Shown here piece by piece: positions 52,961 to 61,156 of a DNA stretch of 64,000 bases. The notes under the pieces are model-generated. The model worked only from the letters and a program-made list of their open reading frames with translations, searched no databases and had not been told where the DNA came from. Each line of letters begins with the position of its first letter. Positions within the stretch are counted from its first letter, which is position 1. Source of the DNA: CAXMQS01 sp964195995 (GTDB lineage: Bacteria; Actinomycetota; Acidimicrobiia; Spongiisociales; JAOTWH01); assembly GCA_964195995.1 (NCBI GenBank), contig CAXMQS010000036.1, positions 102,749-166,748 of the forward strand, written 5' to 3'. Made by a program: the position numbers and the translations under genes.

Positions 52961-53022
52961 GGGCACTCGGTCGCGTCACGGTCTGGGCCGGGTGAGGAGT
53001 AGCCCTCAGGCCGCGTACAGCC

Positions 53023-53071
53023 GCCTTCACACGACGGAGGTCACTGGTTTGATCCCAGTGGCGCCCCACCA
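53023..53071 (+). repeat. 3' half of a tRNA-Val(CAC)-like gene: integration scar
   Basis: Anticodon loop TTCACAC, AGGTC variable loop, T arm ACTGGTTTGATCCCAGT, acceptor-like GGCGCCCC and ACCA (one C too many). No acceptor partner upstream. The interval 52657-53178 is a patchwork of such scars with no intact gene. Confidence 0.6.
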
Positions 53072-53178
53072 AAACAGCCTCTGCGAACATTGCGGATTCG
53101 CTTTGCACCTGCAGTCTCGCGAGTATTGCTGAGACTGGAACCCCCATGAGATAGAGCGCATGGTCGAGAATGTTGACC

Positions 53179-54552
53179 ATGAGTGAGGAGGCCGCGTCGA
53201 TGGATTGGTTGGTGATTGGCATCGGAATCACCGCGATTGTTGGCATTGGTGCTGTCGGATACCTAGTAGGCAGGGGCAGCGTGTCCGTTTCAGGGGGCGA
53301 TGACACAGACATGGCCCGCCGTCTTGAGGAGTACGAGTTCTACCCATTTGTCGTGAACCCCGACGGTCACGTTCAATTCAGCGCCGATGCGTTCAACGAA
53401 GCGGTCGCGCACCTCCTCGAAGAACGTAATGAACGCGCAGCACGCGAACTCATTGTCATCGGCGAGCAGAACCTCGTGCGCGACACGTTCCCGAGTGATC
53501 GCCTCCAGCGCTACAAGGAGCTCTACGCGGCATATGACGGCGATGCGGTCGTCGGCGATAACGAGGCGTTCCTGGAGAACTACAAACGCATCGTGAACCA
53601 GATCGGTCGTTCGTTCCCCAACACCGGCATAGAGATCCTGCTCCACAATCTCGTCAATCCGTCACGGTCTCTCGTCGCGATTGAGAATGCCGCAGTGACG
53701 GGACGGTCGACCGGTAGCGGCGCTACCAACCTTGTGCTCGATCTCAAGACGCGCCGCCAACGAGGCGAGGACAAGGTCAACTACGAGCTGAATATCGGGT
53801 CGCGCCAGTTCAAGTGCACGACGATTCCGATCTTCCGCCCCGACTTCGGGCTCGTTGGGGCGGTCTGCATCAACATCGACACCCGTTTCATGCGCGAAGC
53901 CGTGATGACAACCGACGACCGGCTCGCTGCGTTCTTCGACAACCTCCTGCGAACGGATTTCGAGCTCGACGAGAACATCTTGTCGACGGACGAGTACCAA
54001 AACGCTCTTAACGGCAAGCGTCACTACCTCGATGAGGCGATACGAGTATCGGGAGCCAAGGCACAGGAGCGCAGGCTCGCAGCCATCTTCTTCTCCGACA
54101 TCGTCGGCTTCACTGCTCTCATGGGGGACGACGAGGCGGCAACGCTTCGGATCATCGACGCGAACGACGAAATCCATCGCAAGGCGCTCGCGAAGCATCG
54201 TGGTCGGCTGCTCAAGAAGCTCGGGGACGGCATGCTGGCGAGTTTTGATTCAGTGTCGGATGCCGTCACCTGCGCTCAGGCGATTCAACGAGCCGTTGGC
54301 GAAGATGGGCGGTTCCAGGTGAGGATTGGCATCCATCTCGGTGAGGTGATTCAGGCCGACGGCGACGTTCACGGGGACGGTGTGAACATCGCGTCCCGCA
54401 TACAGAGCGAGATGAGCGCGGGCGGAATCGGTGTCTCTAAGGTCGTCTTCGACAACATCAAGAACAAGGAGGGCCTGTCGGCAACGCCGCTTGGCGAGCG
54501 CACACTGAAGAATGTCGCCGCCCCGATGATGCTGTACTCGGTCGACACCTAG
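53179..54552 (+). CDS. Membrane-anchored YheO-like PAS / class III adenylate cyclase
   Basis: About 457 residues. One membrane helix near the N-terminus (about 8-30), a YheO-like PAS domain (about 125-225; IGRSFPNTGIEILLHNLVNPSRSLVAIENAAVTGR), then a class III cyclase (about 295-455) with metal Asp in FFSDIVGFTAL, KKLGDGML and the Asn/Arg pair in DGVNIASRI. The YheO PAS is best known in DNA-binding regulators, so its fusion to a cyclase is unusual. A longer start at 53170 is possible. Confidence 0.88.
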   Translation: MSEEAASMDWLVIGIGITAIVGIGAVGYLVGRGSVSVSGGDDTDMARRLEEYEFYPFVVNPDGHVQFSADAFNEAVAHLLEERNERAARELIVIGEQNLVRDTFPSDRLQRYKELYAAYDGDAVVGDNEAFLENYKRIVNQIGRSFPNTGIEILLHNLVNPSRSLVAIENAAVTGRSTGSGATNLVLDLKTRRQRGEDKVNYELNIGSRQFKCTTIPIFRPDFGLVGAVCINIDTRFMREAVMTTDDRLAAFFDNLLRTDFELDENILSTDEYQNALNGKRHYLDEAIRVSGAKAQERRLAAIFFSDIVGFTALMGDDEAATLRIIDANDEIHRKALAKHRGRLLKKLGDGMLASFDSVSDAVTCAQAIQRAVGEDGRFQVRIGIHLGEVIQADGDVHGDGVNIASRIQSEMSAGGIGVSKVVFDNIKNKEGLSATPLGERTLKNVAAPMMLYSVDT

Positions 54553-54617
54553 TCGCATTAGAGCCCGCTGGTGACAACGCCGTAGGACGGGGAATCGATT
54601 CGCCTACGTGGGGACCC

Positions 54618-54652
54618 CACACTGGCACACCGGGGCGTGACCTCGCCTGAGG
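54618..54652 (+). repeat. Cassette-boundary repeat, copy h (left-truncated, outlying)
   Basis: Matches the right 35 bases of the 30-39 kb repeat family (ACACTGGCACACCGGGGCG, GACCTCG, CCTGAGG), same orientation, 16 kb away, just after the YheO-cyclase gene. Confidence 0.75.
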
Positions 54653-54729
54653 TGAAAAGATCGAAGCGCGCAAGGCCCTTCTCGGTCTTCATCAACATGC
54701 ACCGCGTTTACACGGTGGAGGCGAAACTC

Positions 54730-55656
54730 CTAGCGATAGAGATCACCGCCGAGGTACTTCAGTCCGGAGTCGGGCTGCACGGTTACGACCCGGTGCCCTG
54801 GGCCGAGGTCCTTGGCGAGGCGCGTGGCGGCCAGCACGTTGGCGCCACCGCTGGGCCCGGTCCACACTCCCTCGGTGCGAGCGACCTTACGAGCCGTGGC
54901 GAACGCATCCTCCGTGCTGACAGCATCGAGACGCTCGTAGACCTCTGGGGTGATCAGCGGAGGGACGAAGCCGACTCCGCCTCCCTCAATGGCGTGCGTT
55001 CCTGCCGGATCGCCTGCGATAACGGCAGACTCGGCCGGCTCGACGATTGTGCGGATCAGATCCGGCCATGCCTCCTTGAGCGGCGTGGTGGTGCCGACAA
55101 AGGCTCCGCCGACCCCGACGTAGAGGCAAGCACCGTGAATTTCCCCTTCCAGCTGCGACAGGATCTCCTGTCCGATCTGCCGATATCCGTTGAGCGCGTC
55201 GACGTTGTTGAATTGGTCGGTCGGAAAGGCTCCTTCCTCCTCGACGATCTCAGCTGCTCGCGCCTGCATTTGAGGGATGAGCTCGGGATGAATTCCGTGA
55301 TCGCTAAGAATCAGCTCAACGTCGGCGCCCAGCGCCCGCATCGTCTGCAGCTTCTCCTCGGCAAAGGCATTGGAGCAGACAATGCGCAGCGGGTAGCCCT
55401 TGATGGCGCAGACGAGAGCGAGCGAGCTACCCGTCGATCCCCCGGTGTACTCGACGACGGCCTGGCCCGGCTGAAGGTCGCCCCTCTCTTCCGCAGCTTC
55501 GATCATCGCCAACGCCATGCGGTCCTTGTAGGACCCTGTTGGGTTGGCTGCCTCGAGCTTCACCCACACCTCAGCGGCGTTGGGTCCCGGAAAACTCGAG
55601 AGTCGAATGATCGGGGTGTTGCCGATTCCAGAGAGCGCACCTGGTCGGTCGGGCAT
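54730..55656 (-). CDS. PLP-dependent cysteine synthase-like enzyme
   Basis: 308 residues from ATG 55656 behind AAGGAG. Fold-type II PLP enzyme: the Schiff-base Lys is in NPTGSYKDRMA (near residue 42), the substrate loop is EYTGGSTGSSLA, and the phosphate/PLP region is SGGANVLAA. It belongs to the CysK/CBS superfamily; whether it makes cysteine, uses other thiols or desulfurates is open. No CBS pair or membrane part. Confidence 0.88.
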   Translation of the reverse strand: MPDRPGALSGIGNTPIIRLSSFPGPNAAEVWVKLEAANPTGSYKDRMALAMIEAAEERGDLQPGQAVVEYTGGSTGSSLALVCAIKGYPLRIVCSNAFAEEKLQTMRALGADVELILSDHGIHPELIPQMQARAAEIVEEEGAFPTDQFNNVDALNGYRQIGQEILSQLEGEIHGACLYVGVGGAFVGTTTPLKEAWPDLIRTIVEPAESAVIAGDPAGTHAIEGGGVGFVPPLITPEVYERLDAVSTEDAFATARKVARTEGVWTGPSGGANVLAATRLAKDLGPGHRVVTVQPDSGLKYLGGDLYR

Positions 55657-55877
55657 GAATGCTCCTTGTTGCAGCGGTTGGACTGGAGGATATGAGCCGT
55701 TGATAACAAGGGCCGCGTCACGACCTGACGACTGACGCTTTCGGCAAGCTCGTGCAGCACCACAACAGTCCCAAGTTGATGGCCCTACGACGCGGTGCTC
55801 CGCCACTGCCTCCGACGAACGAACCGCGAGGAGGCGTTGGATGTGACGGCAGAGAGCTATGTCCCCTACCCACTGGG

Positions 55878-56525
55878 TCAGCTAAGAGCTTCTACCGCCT
55901 CATCGGTGTCGAGCACCGCGTTGGCGATGAACGCGAAGTTGATGAGTGCGGCCTCGTAGCCGTCCCCCAACTCGTCGTGCTGGGCCGCCGCGGTGGCGTC
56001 CTTGACGACGGCTACCTCGAAGCCATCTTCGAGGAGTTGGCGCATGTGCGCTTCAACACAGAGGTTGGCCGACATGCCGGCGAGCACAACCTTGTTGACA
56101 CCCCGCTTTCGCATCTGAAGGCTCAGGTCGTTGCTCTCGGGGCCGTACATCTTGTGCGGACTTGCGACGATGGTCTCGCCATCGTTGATGTACTGCTTGT
56201 AGCGCTCCAGCCAGTCGGCTCCCGAACCATCAAACCCTTCCAGGGATAGCGCGCCGGTGCGGTCGAACATGTTGATGTCGTGCATCATCTCCTCGACTGT
56301 GCCACCAAACTTCCACCGATGGTCTGTGGGGTAGTAGTAATGCGGCGAAATGAACACTGTGTACCCACCGGCTTTGGCCGCCTGCAGCAGCCGCTCGACA
56401 TTCTCTACCGTGTTGTTGGCTTCGACGCTGGCGCCCACCAAGCCCCAGGTAACTCCGTCCGGGCTCAGGAAGTCGTTCTGGGGGTCGATGATGACCAGTG
56501 CGGTATCACCCGATGCAATGTCCAT
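55878..56525 (-). CDS. Isochorismatase-like cysteine hydrolase
   Basis: 215 residues. The Asp-Lys-Cys triad is visible: Asp in VIIDPQNDFL (near 14), Lys in ASPHKMYGP (near 124), Cys in SANLCVEAHMR (near 155). The family acts on amides, isochorismate or pyrazinamide-like substrates; the substrate is unknown here. ATG 56525 follows AAGGAGAG. No partner gene in an operon. Confidence 0.88.
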   Translation of the reverse strand: MDIASGDTALVIIDPQNDFLSPDGVTWGLVGASVEANNTVENVERLLQAAKAGGYTVFISPHYYYPTDHRWKFGGTVEEMMHDINMFDRTGALSLEGFDGSGADWLERYKQYINDGETIVASPHKMYGPESNDLSLQMRKRGVNKVVLAGMSANLCVEAHMRQLLEDGFEVAVVKDATAAAQHDELGDGYEAALINFAFIANAVLDTDEAVEALS

Positions 56526-56630
56526 GTCTCTCCTTTACGTCGCTGCCTTCACAGCACGGAGGTGAGAGTACCAACGGGCGTGGGCACGGTGCTGGCCGAG
56601 TGTCGCCTTCCGGACCGAGGCGTTACACGC

Positions 56631-57683
56631 TCACATCGGGGCCTCGAGGAACCAGGTCTTCATCTCGCCTTTGCCTTTGATGTCGACAATGCCTCGTGGT
56701 TCCAACACGTACTTCCCTTCGAGGCGTAACCAGGCTCCCTCGCCTACCTGAATCCGGCCTGCCTCTCCAGAAGACTCCATTCTCGATGCTACGTTGATCG
56801 CGTCACCCCAGAGGTCATAGGTGAACTTGCTTGTTCCTACGACAGCACCGACCGCTCTTCCTGAATTGATGCCGATCCTGATCCGGATCTTGATTCCGTC
56901 ATCCGCGATCCGATTCTCCGTCCAATCTCTCATGTCCAGCGCCAGGCGAGCGATGACGTCGCAGTGGTCATCCCTCGGAGTGGGCGCCCCCGCGACGACC
57001 ATGTAACCGTCGCCAATCGTCTTTATCTTTTCGGCACCGTGGCGATCGACGAGCCGGTCGAAAGCAGTGAACACCTCGTTCAGCAGCTCCACAGCCCTAT
57101 CGGGGCTGAGGCGCGCTGTCAAGGGAGTGAAGCCGACCACATCAGCGAACAGCGCCGTGACCTCTTCGTATTGCTGCGCGATCGTATTACCCGGCTTGTC
57201 CTTGAGCTGCTCAGCGATCGCGGCAGGCAATATGTTGAGGAGCAGGCGCTCGGCTCTTTCGCTTTCAATGCGCAGCTGTCTCTCGAGGTGGCGCCGTTCG
57301 GTGATGTCGACAAAGGTAAGGACGGAGCCGATCAACTCTCCTTCGCGTTCGATCGGGTACGACCAGTACTCGGTGTGGAAGCTGGATCCGTCGGCTCTCC
57401 ACATCACCTCGTTGTCGACATGGACTCCCTTTCCCTCTCTGAAGGCGAGATAGATCTGGCATTCGCTCATCGGATAGGGATCACCGTTGGGACGGGTGTG
57501 GTGGACCAGCTCGTGCATGTTCCGCCCAAGGAGTTCGTCATCGCTCTCGTACCCGAGGATGCCGAGACAAGCCGGATTGGCGAAGGTGCAAGTACCGTCG
57601 AGATCGACTCCGTAGATGCCCTCACCCGTTGAGTTCAGCAGGAGTCGGGCGAACTCTGCGCTGTCACCAAGGGCGTTACCCAA
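56631..57683 (-). CDS. PAS-sensor class III adenylate/guanylate cyclase
   Basis: 350 residues: an N-terminal PAS domain (about 8-130; GIYGVDLDGTCTFANPACLGILGY), a HAMP/signalling-like helix, then a class III cyclase (about 165-345) with FADVVGFTPL, the base-contact Lys in EKIKTIGDGYMV and the Asp/Asn/Arg set in YDLWGDAINVASRM. All catalytic residues appear present, so it should be active. The start is TTG behind AAAGGA. Cytosolic. Confidence 0.9.
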   Translation of the reverse strand: MGNALGDSAEFARLLLNSTGEGIYGVDLDGTCTFANPACLGILGYESDDELLGRNMHELVHHTRPNGDPYPMSECQIYLAFREGKGVHVDNEVMWRADGSSFHTEYWSYPIEREGELIGSVLTFVDITERRHLERQLRIESERAERLLLNILPAAIAEQLKDKPGNTIAQQYEEVTALFADVVGFTPLTARLSPDRAVELLNEVFTAFDRLVDRHGAEKIKTIGDGYMVVAGAPTPRDDHCDVIARLALDMRDWTENRIADDGIKIRIRIGINSGRAVGAVVGTSKFTYDLWGDAINVASRMESSGEAGRIQVGEGAWLRLEGKYVLEPRGIVDIKGKGEMKTWFLEAPM

Positions 57684-57819
57684 TCTGGTCCTTTCGTGTC
57701 CGACTGCAACGTTAGTCCTGGCCGATTGGCCGATTCGGACTTTCGGCCAGCGACGTGAACCACTCTCTCGCGGATACCGAACGATGTCGCCGAAGCCCAG
57801 GAAACCTCATCCGGAGGTC

Positions 57820-57945
57820 TCCGAGAACCCCTCAAAACGGTTTAGGAAAAGGGTGCTCTATCCCCTGAGCTACGAGGGCTGGATGCGTGGAATCGCCAGT
57901 ACCTACGGGAGATTCCGGCGACCTGGCTGACGACCGAATGCTCTC
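57820..57945 (+). repeat. Island-end repeat, copy B, with degenerate tRNA-Arg(CCT) 5' half
   Basis: 57838-57877 repeats 52794-52835 with changes in the anticodon stem (AAAAGGG for AAACCGG); similarity to copy A continues to the CCGAATGCT motif near 57942. It divides the island into two parts. The gap 57684-58006 contains only this repeat. Confidence 0.75.
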
Positions 57946-58006
57946 TCGATCCGGAGGGGTGCACAGACCCCAACAGGTGCCAGGTCATCGCGAGGCGGGG
58001 TAAGCG

Positions 58007-58516
58007 CTAACCTTCCTGGCGAGCCGCGTCTCGCACGGTGGCGCCCCACTGCACATCGCGTTCCAGCGGCCCCCAGGACGACTTGAGGTAGGCGAGTATC
58101 GCTAGTACTTCATCTTCGGTAATGACGCCACCGAAGGCCTCCATCTGACTCTGCGGGAAGTCACTGCCGTTGAGAATGATATTCACCAGCAACTGATCGC
58201 TGTGGTGCCACGTGTGACCCGATGAGTCCTGCGGCGGCGGCGGATAGCTGCCATCGTTGTTCGGAGTCTGCCAGTCCGAGTCGCCGGCGAGGGTGAGCCC
58301 GTGGCAGCTCGCACAGTGTCGGCCGTAGAGCAGCTGCCCCAGCACCACCGAGCCGGGATCGAGCTCGGGAAGGGGTGGGATCTCAATCTGCTCTCCGATG
58401 ACGGGAAAGCTGGGAGGCGTCGCGGGCTCCGAGGTTGTCGAGATAGCGTCGCCCGCGTCGCCGCAGGCGGCGAGCACCACCAATACCGCCAACCATCGAG
58501 CGCAACGGAAGGGCAT
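58007..58516 (-). CDS. Lipoprotein c-type cytochrome
   Basis: 169 residues from ATG 58516. Signal peptide with lipobox VLAAC, then a monohaem cytochrome domain with CASCH (haem-binding Cys and His) near residue 68 and a distal Met in SQMEAFGG near 122. It would carry electrons at the outer face of the membrane. Its 5' end overlaps the ORF that holds the MerB-like fragment. Confidence 0.85.
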   Translation of the reverse strand: MPFRCARWLAVLVVLAACGDAGDAISTTSEPATPPSFPVIGEQIEIPPLPELDPGSVVLGQLLYGRHCASCHGLTLAGDSDWQTPNNDGSYPPPPQDSSGHTWHHSDQLLVNIILNGSDFPQSQMEAFGGVITEDEVLAILAYLKSSWGPLERDVQWGATVRDAARQEG

Positions 58517-58559
58517 GACCTGGACGATATCCAGAGCGCACGAGGAGACATCTGCCACT

Positions 58560-58743
58560 TGGATTGTCTTATGAGGATGGACTCCAGTTGGTCGATTCCG
58601 TAACCGGTCTCGACGCTCAGTACGTCCAGAGGGAGAGGCTCACCACTGCTGAACAACAACCCGAATCCAACGTTCCTCAGCACCATCAGGTCGGGAGCCA
58701 TCCCTTCAAGGAACCCCGATGCAATTAGCTGGCGCTCCTTCAC
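58560..58743 (-). pseudogene. MerB-like organomercurial lyase N-terminal fragment
   Basis: GTG 58743 opens VKERQLIASGFLEG...VLRNVGFGLLFSSGEPLPLDVLSVETGYGIDQLESIL, a winged-helix-like stretch resembling the N-terminal domain of MerB. The catalytic domain is absent; the frame runs into the cytochrome gene in the wrong frame. MerR- and thiol-type neighbours fit, but the assignment is weak. Confidence 0.4.
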
Positions 58744-58759
58744 GAATGTTTCACTTCTA

Positions 58760-59062
58760 TCAGACTCCGAGTGCCTCTTCGAGCTGCTCGACACTCGGGG
58801 ATGCAGAAGGTCCTGCATCGGTCATATAGGTCCGGCACGCCAACCCGACCGGAGCGAGATCACCTGATCCGAACGGATCGAGACCATCGATGAGCAGAGT
58901 GGGTGAACCAGCGAACTGATACTGCTCGGCGTCCTCCGGTGTCTCGATCTGCTGGTATTCGAGGTCTACGTCCAGCCCGTGCTCCTCAATGATTGATTTG
59001 ACTCGGCCCTCAGTGACCTTCCAGTTCGGACACGAGTCGAAGTATTGAAGAGTGACGTTCAT
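58760..59062 (-). CDS. Small thioredoxin-like protein (DF family)
   Basis: 100 residues from ATG 59062. FDSCPNWKVTEGRVKSIIEEHG and AGSPTLLIDGLDPFG match the short thioredoxin-fold proteins of the DF (seleno)protein type, found in mercury and sulfur gene clusters. Only one Cys in the CPxx position, so no CXXC redox pair; another Cys is at ACRTY near 82. It follows merR by 8 bases. Confidence 0.8.
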   Translation of the reverse strand: MNVTLQYFDSCPNWKVTEGRVKSIIEEHGLDVDLEYQQIETPEDAEQYQFAGSPTLLIDGLDPFGSGDLAPVGLACRTYMTDAGPSASPSVEQLEEALGV

Positions 59063-59070
59063 GGTGGCTC

Positions 59071-59493
59071 CTATTCGTTCTCGGTGGCCGTCGGCGCGAC
59101 GACGTTGCACACGCACGTTGTCGGCCAATCGTCCGGCAAGTCCTTCACCTGCGCTTCAAGGTTTCGAAGCTCTCGTTGCAGCCTCTTCAAGTCCTCGATC
59201 CGAGATTCGACTGCCGCAGCCTCCCGAGAGATCGTCGCCCTGACCGCAACGCAGGGAGGCTTCCCATCCCGACGGAGAGCCACAATCTCACGGACATCAG
59301 ACAGCGGAAACTCCAACCGCCGAAGCCGGGCCACAAACCGAAGCAGATCGACGTCATCATCGGCGTAGCCCCGATACCCAGAATCAGTTCTGCCAGGCTC
59401 GGGCAGAATCCCCATGGACTCGTAATACCGAATCGCCGAACTCGCCAGACCCGACCGCTCAGCGGCTTCACCTATCCGTAACGTCTGTTCCAT
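59071..59493 (-). CDS. MerR-family metal-responsive regulator
   Basis: 140 residues: N-terminal MerR winged helix (LRIGEAAERSGLASSAIRYYESMGIL), a dimerisation helix, and Cys81, Cys127 and Cys129 at positions like the metal-binding Cys of mercury MerR (82, 117, 126). It is the first gene of the operon it controls. The start is fixed by the -10 (59506-59501) lying seven bases before ATG 59493, so the message is leaderless; the ATG at 59505 lies inside the promoter. Confidence 0.88.
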   Translation of the reverse strand: MEQTLRIGEAAERSGLASSAIRYYESMGILPEPGRTDSGYRGYADDDVDLLRFVARLRRLEFPLSDVREIVALRRDGKPPCVAVRATISREAAAVESRIEDLKRLQRELRNLEAQVKDLPDDWPTTCVCNVVAPTATENE

Positions 59494-59500
59494 ACCCAAC

Positions 59501-59531
59501 ACCATAAACCTTCAAGCCACTTGAAGGTCAA
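59501..59531 (-). promoter_or_regulatory. MerR-type promoter with 19-bp spacer and operator
   Basis: -35 TTGACC (59531-59526), 19-base spacer, -10 TATGGT (59506-59501), with the perfect inverted repeat ACCTTCAAG-CCA-CTTGAAGGT (59508-59528) in the spacer. The long spacer is the hallmark of promoters activated by MerR proteins through DNA untwisting. Confidence 0.88.
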
Positions 59532-59805
59532 GCACGCGGCCGCCGCCTTCGCTGTCATCGCTGTGACGGCGCTGACTGGTGCAGTGGCCCGGCCGGCGAT
59601 CATCGGACTGTTGGCGGTCCCGCTGGCGCTCCAGGTCGTCAAGGGACTCCGAGTGCACTACGACGAGCCGTACTCGCTCATGGCCATCCTGGGAAAGAAC
59701 ATCCAACTGCACCTCGGGACCGGGCTGCTGCTTTTGATGGGCTACCTAATCGCCATCATCGCCGCTCACAACCTCGATGACGTGCCGGCGTTTCTGGGCG
59801 GCTGA
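59521..59805 (+). pseudogene. C-terminal fragment of a UbiA-family prenyltransferase
   Basis: The frame opens at a TTG inside the MerR operator, so it has no start of its own. About 94 residues with three membrane helices; ARPAIIGLLAVPLALQVV and LHLGTGLLLLMGYLIAII resemble the end of UbiA/MenA enzymes. The catalytic Asp-rich motifs are absent. It is probably a 3' remnant cut by the MerR operon. The 165 bases after it show nothing. Confidence 0.5.
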
Positions 59806-59970
59806 GACCGGGGACTGGCGGGGTCAGGACGGTCAGGCCGCGCACGAACGTCGAGATCGAATCGCTGACCGCCGTGGCGGCGGCCCCAACGGTGCCGCTG
59901 GTGACCGAGCCACCTTCCCACCAGACGCTCGCTGCCGCTTGACAGAGGGTGCTGGTTTGCTAAGCCCTCA

Positions 59971-60390
59971 CTAGATCAGGTCGAACACGAATGGCGACAC
60001 GAGTACATGGAAGAGCGGGGCGCCGACGAGAAAGCCGAGCAGGTACACCATCGAGTTGCCTGCGCCCTGGGCGGCGAGGACGTGCTGGCGGAACGGGCAC
60101 CCCTCGGCGCGAATCGAAACCCAGCCCACTCCGAAGCCGCCGATCGCGGTCAGCAAGATGGCGCTCGTGATCGGCCGTCCGAAGCTGGCGACCGAGGTAC
60201 CCCCGACAAGGGCGGCCGCCGGGAACGCCACCCACGACACCACGATGAAGGCGATGAGGCCCGTCAGCAGGAACGTGTCCCGGGCCAGGATCCAGTCACG
60301 TATCCCGCCGACGAAGCACATCCGCGACCTCTGGCCGACGAAGCCGATCACGATTCCCACCACGATGCTGGCCACCGCCCCAACCGTCAT
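59971..60390 (-). CDS. YeeE/YedE sulfur transporter half (second)
   Basis: 139 residues with four membrane helices, RSRMCFVGGIRDWILARD and RAEGCPFRQHVLA, each with a conserved Cys of the YeeE/YedE (TsuA) family that passes thiosulfate or other sulfur species through Cys relays. Its ATG overlaps the stop of the first YeeE gene (ATGA), so the two halves are co-made and probably form one carrier. Confidence 0.88.
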   Translation of the reverse strand: MTVGAVASIVVGIVIGFVGQRSRMCFVGGIRDWILARDTFLLTGLIAFIVVSWVAFPAAALVGGTSVASFGRPITSAILLTAIGGFGVGWVSIRAEGCPFRQHVLAAQGAGNSMVYLLGFLVGAPLFHVLVSPFVFDLI

Positions 60391-60881
60391 CGCAGCGCCC
60401 TCCGTCTCATGTGAAAGGTGGCGAGCACAATCCCCCCCACCATTCCCATGAATCCGATCACGCCAAGGGGATCGCCTGCACCGACACGCAAAGACAACCG
60501 GGTGGAGCATCCCGCGGCGAGCAGCCCGAAGTTCATCACGAGGAAGCCGTTGACGAAACTGCGCAACGCATTGCGGGGCCAGCGGAACCGAAACTCCCCG
60601 CTCGCGTGCGCGGCGATGGAGGCACCGATCACCACTCCGACCACGGTGAGCAGTGGGAAGACAAGCGAAGCGGGCGCCACCGTGAGACGAGTCCCGGCCG
60701 CATCGTTGATGATCCAATTGACGAGGTCCCGTCCGTGGCACGCCATGCACACGCCGTAGGCCTCCGGGGGTCGGACCTCGAAGAGCGTTCCGGCGGCAAC
60801 GGCGGCGATGGCCATGATGATCCCGGCCTGGAGGCCGGTGATCGGCATCCACCGCGTGTGGACGGCCCGCCGGTCACTCAC
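60387..60881 (-). CDS. YeeE/YedE sulfur transporter half (first)
   Basis: 164 residues from GTG 60881, which overlaps the DUF3343 stop (GTGA). Helices with VCMACHGRDLVNW and LLAAGCSTRLSLR carry the conserved Cys residues; the CMAC motif is reminiscent of a Cys-rich gate. The longer frame from 60923 would overlap DUF3343 by 46 bases, so the GTG is preferred. Confidence 0.85.
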   Translation of the reverse strand: MSDRRAVHTRWMPITGLQAGIIMAIAAVAAGTLFEVRPPEAYGVCMACHGRDLVNWIINDAAGTRLTVAPASLVFPLLTVVGVVIGASIAAHASGEFRFRWPRNALRSFVNGFLVMNFGLLAAGCSTRLSLRVGAGDPLGVIGFMGMVGGIVLATFHMRRRALR

Positions 60882-61156
60882 CTCGAACGCCTCCACCGGC
60901 GCGGACGTGACGCCGCTTCCCACTGGTCCGTCCTGGGGCGATACTCCATGACAGAGTCGATCTCGACGTTCTTGGCGGAGAGCACCTCGAGTGCCAGGTC
61001 ACGGCGATCGTGCTCGAAGCGAACTGCAGTGCCGCAGTTGGGGCTCAGGTCCTTTGGTCCGGGAACCAAGCGGGTCGTCATCCCGGCGGCGGTCAGCACC
61101 TTGTCGGCGCGGATCGCGTGGTGCGACGCGGAGAAGGTGAGCAGGCCGTCAAGCAA
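60878..61156 (-). CDS. DUF3343 putative Se/S carrier protein
   Basis: 92 residues from TTG 61156, overlapping the aminotransferase stop by 8 bases. LLTFSASHHAIRADKVLTAAGMTTRLVPGPKDLSPNCGTAVRFE is the DUF3343 signature; the single Cys in SPNCG is thought to carry persulfide or selenium in this family. It lies between a cysteine desulfurase-like enzyme and two sulfur transporters. Confidence 0.82.
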   Translation of the reverse strand: MLDGLLTFSASHHAIRADKVLTAAGMTTRLVPGPKDLSPNCGTAVRFEHDRRDLALEVLSAKNVEIDSVMEYRPRTDQWEAASRPRRWRRSR

